Shown here one piece after another: positions 47,801 to 56,800 of a stretch of 64,000 nt of DNA. The stretch comes from Forficula auricularia (Eukaryota; Arthropoda; Insecta; Dermaptera; Forficulidae). Where the stretch lies: contig JALMQS010000136.1 of the NCBI GenBank assembly GCA_024734495.1, forward strand, positions 5,620,309 to 5,684,308, written 5' to 3'. Made by a program: the position numbers and the translations under genes. The stretch's first letter is position 1, and each line of letters opens with the position of its first letter. Under the pieces are notes generated by a model, which was not told where the DNA came from, ran no database searches, and saw nothing but the letters and a program-made list of their open reading frames with translations.

Positions 47801-50800
47801 TGATTGAAGGTAATGAACTTCTACATTTCTAATTATTGACACAAAAGTATAACTAACAAAATTTTGATGTTCTATTCAGGAAGAGGGACAAATCTCAAAG
47901 TACAATATTCTTTAGCCTAGGAAAAATATGAAGGTGCTTAAAGTACATAAAATAAGTAAGTAACTCAATTTCTAACAATTAAAAACACAATGTATTGTCA
48001 TTATATCTCACTTTAAGGAATTCAATTACTTTTTAACCGACTTCAAAAAAAGGAGGAGGTTCTCTATTCGACTGAATTTTTTTTTTTTTTTTTTGTGCCT
48101 ATGTTACCTCATATCTCAGCCAATTGTGAACCGATTTTGAAAAAAAATTTGCATTGGGTCCAGTCTACCTTCCGATTGGTCCCATTTTTTCTTTATAGGT
48201 ATTAGACCTTTTTTGTTATGTTTGTTCAGGCCTAACTTCTTTATTTATGAACCGATTTTGATGGTTCTTTTTTGATCCGAAAGGGGGTATCTTAGGGATG
48301 GTGTCATATTAATTTGGTCAAGTTCTGATGATATGATCACTATTAATAACATCACTAAAAAGAGAAAAATAAAAATAATTTTTAAGAAAAAATAAAAACC
48401 GATTTCAAAAAATTAAATGCAACAAATAAAATACACTAAAAGGTATAAAATAATTATTATCTTATTTAGTTACAACTAAACTACGAAATATTAACATGAA
48501 ATTACTTTTTTAAGTCGGTGCCAAACAGATACCTTTTATGAATCGCACGCGACGGATCTTACTTAGTACGTTTGGTTGGCACGCTCGATTATAGGTATAG
48601 TTTGTTTGGCACCGACTTCAAAAGTAATTTCATGTTAATATTTCGTAGTTTAGTTGTAACTAAATAAGATAATAATTATTTTATACCTTTTAGTGTATTT
48701 TATTTGTTGCATTTAATTTTTTGAAGTCGGTTTTTATTTTTTCTTAAAAATTACTTTTGTTTATTTATTTTTGAAACAATGAAAGTATTAAATATTAATT
48801 TTCTAATAATCACTGCCTCATAGATCAAATTTAATGTTTATATACACACGATACCTTCCAAAAGTATATAAAAAAAAATCCTGTACAATTTAAGTTCTTA
48901 ATTTTAACAACTTCTCAAGAATGCCATGTCGCCACCTTTGCAGATGACACAGCCATATTAACCTCAGACAAAGAAAGCTTGCAATCTACTTCAAAATCAT
49001 CTTGATAAAATGAACAAATGGGTCGAGAAATGGTGAATGAAGATAAATGAGAGTAAATCTCAACATATAACCTTCCTTTTAAACAGACAAATAAGTCCCC
49101 CGATCACGATTAATAATAAAACCGTTCCTCAAAGTGCCTGCATAAAATACCTAGGACTTCACCTAGACTCAAAGCTCACCTGGAGGGAACACATTAAAAA
49201 GCTTACTTAAAATCCTATGAGACTAGACAAGATAATGAAAAAAAAATTACATATATTTATTATTATTCGGGATCGTGGAGATCCTGGGGCCATCTTCTTC
49301 CGGGGATCCGGACAAATGAGTGGAGAGTCTGATTGGGGTGCGATGCCAATTTTCCAACGTGGATGTTGGCTCTTTTTCTGATGACTTCCTCTACAAAGGG
49401 GACTCGAAGATCTTCGTGGAGTGTTTTATTTGATCATAAGTTTCCTGTATTTGATTCGATCGTGAATCGAAAGCAGGTGATTTTTGTCAAATATTAAGTG
49501 AAAATAATATCTGAATTTATATACAGGAATGATTAATAAATAGCAAACACCTAACATACGTGTTAACAGATCTAGCGCGCTGGACTGGGAGATTGAATAA
49601 ATAACATCTCAGATTTCAAATTCATTTGGTGGTCCATTTCAGTGTTTGATATACAAAACGTCATGCGGGCTAAACGCGAAATGACGTTGGATTATAGCTA
49701 AATGGATCATATCTTTTTCATTCTCTTGGTCCAGACTTAAGACTCAGCAGACTCCAATAGCTTCAACCAGCAGTAATCTCGCGATGTATATCTTGTTTAA
49801 AAAGCGCGATCAAAGCAATTCTCATCATCATCATCATTATCATTGAGTATACAGTCCTAAGACTGGTTTGATGCAACAATCCGACTCTACTCGACTCTGT
49901 CCCCCGCCAGCTGTTTGACCTCTCTAAATGTCTGGCATCCCATATCCCCAATTATTTGGTTGAAATATTCTAGCCTGGGTCTTCCCCTTCCCCTTTTCTT
50001 TCCCACCTCCCCCTCCAAGATATCCCTAAGCAGTCCCCCCATGTCTCAGTGTGTGCCCCATCATCTGACCTCTTCTCTTCTTCAGACTCTTCCACAAGGT
50101 TCTTCTTTCTCCGATTCTTCCAAGAACTTCTTCATTTGTAATTCTATCATCCATCCATTTGATATTCATCATTCTTCTGTAGCACCACATTTCGAAAGCC
50201 TCTAATCTCTTTCTCTCCGCTTCTCTAATTGTCCAGGTTTCACACCCGTACATGGCTATGCTCCATACATATGTCTTCAATAGCAACTTCCTGTTTTCTA
50301 AGCTGATTGAGGAGGAGCATAGTAGTTTTTGTTTTGAATTAAACCCCATTTTTTGCTTGAGCAATTCTTGATTTAATTTCGTTTTCGCTCCTTCGCATCC
50401 CATGTTATTTTACTTCCTAGGTAGCGGAATTCCTTAACTCCTTCTAGGTTTTCTTGGTTAATTTTGATGCATTCCTGTCTCGTTTGTTCTTTTTTTGTAC
50501 ATACTAGGACCTTCTCATTAATATGTTAATTATTCTTTTTATATATTAATGAGAAAATTATAAATTTATTGTTTTATTTGAGATAAACCAAGGTGCATCG
50601 GTAATTATTCTAAGGAATTTAGACTGGAATCTCTGATGTATTATGTTTATATTGGACTTACATGAGCAGCCTCATAGCTCTATTCCGTAGATCGAAATAG
50701 GCTTTATAATTGCTTTATATATTAGAAGTGTATTTTCCAGTGATTTTCTGCTCGATGAGCCAGTGCATTTGTCCAATTTTAAGGTCCATTTCACTTTTTT

Positions 50801-53800
50801 TTTATGTGTTGCCTCCAGGTGAGCTTTCAGTCTAGGTGAACTCCTAGGTATTTTATGCAGGCACTTTGAGGAACGGTTTTATTATTAATCGTGATCGGGG
50901 GACTTATTTGTCTGTTTAAAAGGAAGGTTATATGTTGAGATTTACTCTCATTTATCTTCATTCACCATTTCTCGACCCATTTGTTCATTTTATCAAGATG
51001 ATTTTGAAGTAGATTGCAAGCTTTCACTTGATCTTTGTCCGAGGTTAATATGGCTGTGTCATCTGCAAAGGTGGCGACATGGCATTTTTGAGAAGTTGTT
51101 AAAATTAAGAACTTAAATTGTACATGTGTTTTTTTTTATATACTTTTGGAAGGTATCCTGTGTATATAGACAATAAATTAGATCTATGAGGCAGTGATTA
51201 TTATAAAATTAATATTTAATACTTTCATTGTTAAAAAAATAAATAAACAAAAGTAATTGAATTCCTTAAAGTGAGATATAATGACAATACATTTGCTTAA
51301 ATACTGACAATTTTCGAGTTGTGATAGTATTCATGATAGAAGGTAATGAACTTATACTGACACAATAAATAATAAATGGAAGGGCGTGTTATACAAATTT
51401 CACTAATTGCCCTTTCTAAACAATTTGGACTTTGATTTCACTGAACTTTATTTTTGCTGTACTGTAAAATGTGTTTTTTTGAGTTGTGGCTTTATTCTCG
51501 CCGTGGTGCGATATATATAGAATTGGTTTCGCCTACCTCCCGGGTGTACCGAGTGAAAAAACTTCAAACTAAACCAAAGTTTAGACATAAAGATTTGTCT
51601 AAGTTTCAATTGTTGTTATGTGTAATAGATAGAAAAGGGAGAGTGTGTGTTACCGATAAAAACGTGATGTAATAATTCGGTGGCGGTGGCGCGTTCTTCC
51701 GGGTTCTTCACCAGACAACGTTGGACAAAATCAATGAATTCGGGCGACCACTGATCCGGCTCACGAAACGACGGGGGCGGTTTCGTCGGGATCATGAATA
51801 TCGCACGCATTGGATGAATATCGCCGTATGGTGGTTTCCCCTCAGCCATTTCAAGGGCTGTGATTCCCAAGGACCAAATATCAGCCACGCAATCATAACC
51901 GATCTCTTGGATCACTTCCGGAGCCATCCAGAAGGGAGTACCGATCACTGTGTTCCGTTTCGCCATTGTGTCCTAAAAACAAACAATTAATATTATTATT
52001 TCATTATTCGTGTCCATGATTAATAATTAAAGGAACCGTAGGGAGTTGGACTTGACTTTAAATTAATACTTAGTATATAAGATTTATACAAAATTAAATT
52101 TAAAAATAATATATTGTGGATACTTTGAGTTTATACATACTAATATCCATAATATGTTGTTTTTTTTAAATAAGTTTTCATAATTAGTAACAATAATTTA
52201 ATAATTAATAACAATAGCTGGTTAATAGCAGAAATATCCATTAAATTGAAAGTTTTTGCCGAGAGTAGCAGAATTTTTATATATTGAAGGAGACAATAAA
52301 AGAGTGTGTCTTCATAAATTAATTCCTGTGAATCCATTGTAATAGACTGATGAAGAGGGCAAGGCCCTCGAAACTATAGTCTCGTTATAAATAAATAAAA
52401 TTTATAATTCCAGCAGAAGACACACTCTTTTATTGTCTCCTTCAAGAAATATCCATAATACATGAATACAAGAATTGTTCATTTAATAGTTAGTATATAA
52501 GATTTATACAAAATTTAATTTAAAAAATAATATATTTGGGATACTTTGAATTTATACATATAAATATCCATAATATGTGATTTTTTTAATAAAATTTTAA
52601 TAATAAATTGGTAACAATAATTCAATAATTAATATCAATTGAGGCTTAATACCATATATATCCACAATACACGAATACTAGAATTAGTTTTTATGGAATT
52701 TGGTGCTGGTACTTGGTGAAACATTTCTTAAAATTATTGGATAAAAAATACTTGGTAGGTTTCACATTAAGATATAAAAAATAAAACGAATTTATTTTTG
52801 GAGAATCTTTAATCTCGATATACTAGTATATATTTCTGTAACTGAGTTACTTTCTGTTGCTCCTGAAGATGGGTTAGCCACCCGAAATATATATATCGAG
52901 ATTAAAGATTCTCAAAAATAAATTCGTTTTATTTTTTATATCTTAATGTGAAACCTACCAAGTATTTTTTATCCAATAATACTAGAATTGCCCATTTAAT
53001 AGTTAGTATATAAGATTTATACAAAATTTAATTTAAAAAATAATATATTGTAGATACTTTATATTTATAATATCCAGCACCTTGCACCAACACCACAATC
53101 TCTACTGATTATTTATAATATCCATATTTTTTTTTAATAAATTTTTAATATGAACAACAATTATACTAATTATATTCGAAAACCTCCTGATCAATTTGTC
53201 TATAATAAAAAATATTTTCATTGTTCTCTTAATTTAATAATAACTAATAATTGCGGGTAATTTTTGGATATTATATGTAGCAGATATATACATATAATAT
53301 GTATATATTTTTTAAAGAAATTTGAAAGTGAAAAATTTAAACTAAAAATACAATTATAAAACTTTACTAAGTTCTTAATAATAATAATAATTAAAGGAAT
53401 CGTAGGGAGTTGGGACTTGACTTTAATTTAAATAGATAGTTTTTTATTTAAATAGGCCAAATGTTTCGTTGCTGGTTCGCAACTTCTTCAGTGGATCATT
53501 TATTAAACTTATTTGTCTGGGGAAAAATCATTTTCAAACAGTATCCTTACAAATCTCTTAATTTTATCAAATAATATAAAACATAAATTACTTAAAACAA
53601 TGTAATTGTAATTGTAGAGTTAAGTTAATTTATAATCTAATAATTTATGTTCAAATTTTCTTTAAAAAATATATATTATGGATATATCTGCTACATATAA
53701 TATCCAAAAATTACCCGCAATTATTAGTAATTATTAAATTAGAGAATAAAGGAAAGATTTTTTATTATAAACAAATTGATCAGGGAGGCGTTTGAATATA

Positions 53801-56800
53801 ATTAGTAATTATTGTTACTAATTTCATATTAAATATTTATTTAAAAAAAAAATATGGATATTATAAATATAAAGTATCCCCAATATATTATTTTTTAAAT
53901 TAAATTTTGTATACAATCTTTATATTACTAACTATTAAATGAGCAATTCTTGTATTCGTGTATTATGGATATATTATCTGCTATTAACCAGCAATTGTTA
54001 TTAATTATTGAATTATTGTTACTAATTTCTTATTAAAACTTTATTAAAAAATAACATATTATGGATATTTATATGTATAAATTCAAAGTATTCCAAATAT
54101 ATTATTTTTAAATTTAATTTTGTATAAATCTTATACTAAGTTTTAAATGATCAAAATTCCTGTATATTTATAAAATCGGTTTCTCGAAATCGGTTCTAAC
54201 GATTTAGATGAAAATCACAGATTACGAAGGTTTTTAGGTTGAGAAATCGAAACGTTAAGATTTCAACTTTGGATAACTTTAATTTGATAGATTTTTTTCT
54301 TAATTAAAATAATTATTCACTTGTGGATCAATAAAAAATTATATATTTATATAAAAAACGGCTTAAATGATTTTAATTTATATTGAACTAGTGTTAAATT
54401 TGGGTTCTTTAAAGAGTTCCTTTCTCTTTTGTATGAACCCAGACAATGGGTTGGACAGGTCAATTTTCTCAAAGATATTGAACAGGTTTTGTGGGCTGGT
54501 TCTCCTGAAACTTTTGAAACAAATCATCATTTCAACAAATACTACAGTTATATTTTTATCTCCCGAAATGTTTGAATTATTAATAAAAGTTTTATGATTG
54601 TTTCATATAAAGGACTGTATTCATTTAATAGAATAAAAAAACTATCAAAATTTCTATTATAGTCCAGGCAAATTACGATTTTAACAGGAAATAATTCTGA
54701 TCAGGGAGTAAAGATTTTATTGCTGGAATACCTTTATTGGTACTCGAATATTACTACCCTAAGTTTTCCCAGAAATCTGTGTTGTGGAAATTTTTCTACA
54801 CGCCTCAAAATGAGAAAATTTCGGAGGTTTTTTCAGTTTTTCTTGAATAACTCTAAAACGGATTATCAAATCAAAAATATATCTATTAGATAAATTAAAG
54901 CTCTTTAAATTACGCGTAAAATGATAAAAATTTCATCTATTTAGGTTCAGTAGAACCGGTACTAGCGCCTGTCAAAAAACAGCCCCCGGGATCACTTTTG
55001 AATATCCCTAAAACTCGTACTTTTTTCGATTTTTCCCCATTTTGACCATGAAGGAGCACGTTTTCGACAAAGACAACTCTACACATTTTTAAACTAGATT
55101 AAATTTGTTACAATTTAAATAAAGTTTCATTTTAATTGGATAATGGTAACATGAGGTTGAAGTTTTGAAAAAAATGCAATATTTTGCAAAAAATTGCAGT
55201 TTTTCCTTCTTAAAATAAAAACCACTCATTCTAGAAACTTTATTCCTTTTTCATTCTCTAGTAAATTTTATATACTTGAACGTTTACTTGGACCACTTTT
55301 TTGATAAAACTCTTGGATTTATAGATATTCTCCATTTTCCGGACTGGGAAATCTGCTTTTTAACAATTGGATTATTTTTAATTGTGTCATTATTTGTTTA
55401 TATTGTTTCGTTATAATTAAAACGATCTCTAATTACATTAACAAAGCAAAAATATAAACGAAAACTCGGTCTTCCAGATACTTTATTTTAATGTGTTATT
55501 GTTTCTGGAAATAATTAGGGAATTTGTCTATTAAAAATAAGAAAGAAAATAATCAATGAATATATGTAGAAATCTGTAAAGTCTGAAAAAATAAAATTCC
55601 AAAAATTATGCGTTAACTTATGATCTATTTATGATTAATTGATAATATGTTGACTGTTTTTTTAATACTTTTGATTTTATTATAGTTATATATTTTCTTA
55701 TTACCGTTAATTGTCCAGCTACACCAAAATCGGCCAATTTCGCATGGCCTTCCATATTAAGTAAAATATTTCCAGCTTTAATGTCCCTATGGATTTTCCG
55801 ACGTAAATGTAAATATTCAAGGCCTTTAAGTGTGTCACAGAGGATGGTAGCGATTTCATCCTCGGTTAAAGTTTTTTTACGGAGCCGCATTATGTCCGAA
55901 ACGGAACCCGCGCCGCAATATTCCATAACAATCTGCAAAAACAAACAATTATTATTAGTAAATGTTAATCGAAGATTTTAAAGTCATTTTTGGAATATTT
56001 AAAAAAATATATTAGGGATATATATGAATGAGGGAAATGGTTATCTTATTATTGTACTATTAAATAAACAATTGTTGTACAATATATATACCGGGTGAGT
56101 TTTTTATCTTGAGACAGTCTTATAACTCAAAAACAGTGAAATTTAGGGAACGCGGTGTTGGTTTATAGTGAAACATTGTTAAAATTAAATTAGGTTGGAG
56201 TTGGTGGTGTTTCACTTTATTCCAGCCCTTTGTCCCCTACATCTGTTCTTTCGGCTCTAAGGCCATCCCATCCCTCTGATAATTCTTTCATATTTACACT
56301 AAGTCATAAATAACTGTCCATCATATTAAAATTAAAATAAATTCTGTTCATTATTTCATGTTATCTTTAGTCAATGTTCTCCTGACGATGAGTTAAGAGC
56401 TCGAAATATATAGAGTAAACTAAAAAAAAATCTTTGTATTTTAATTTTTCTCCTTGTGAAACACCACCAACTCCAACCTAATTTAATTTCAAAAACAGTG
56501 CATTATATGAAAAAAAGTTTCAAATAAAAGTTTATTTATATCAACTACGCTTTAAACTACGCTATTGTTTGTCAACCTAAATCAAGCTTTCAAGGGTATC
56601 TCAAGGTCAAGTTCTGTTTTTTAAATAGAAACCTATATTTTTCTTTAGCTAGTCTTAAATCGACACAAAAAACTGAACAACTTTCATTTGGTGATCCATA
56701 TCAGTGTTTGATATAAAAAGTGTCATGCGGGCTAAACGCGATATGATGCTGGATTATAGTTAAATAGACTTAAGACTCAGCAGACTCCAATAGTCCTCAA

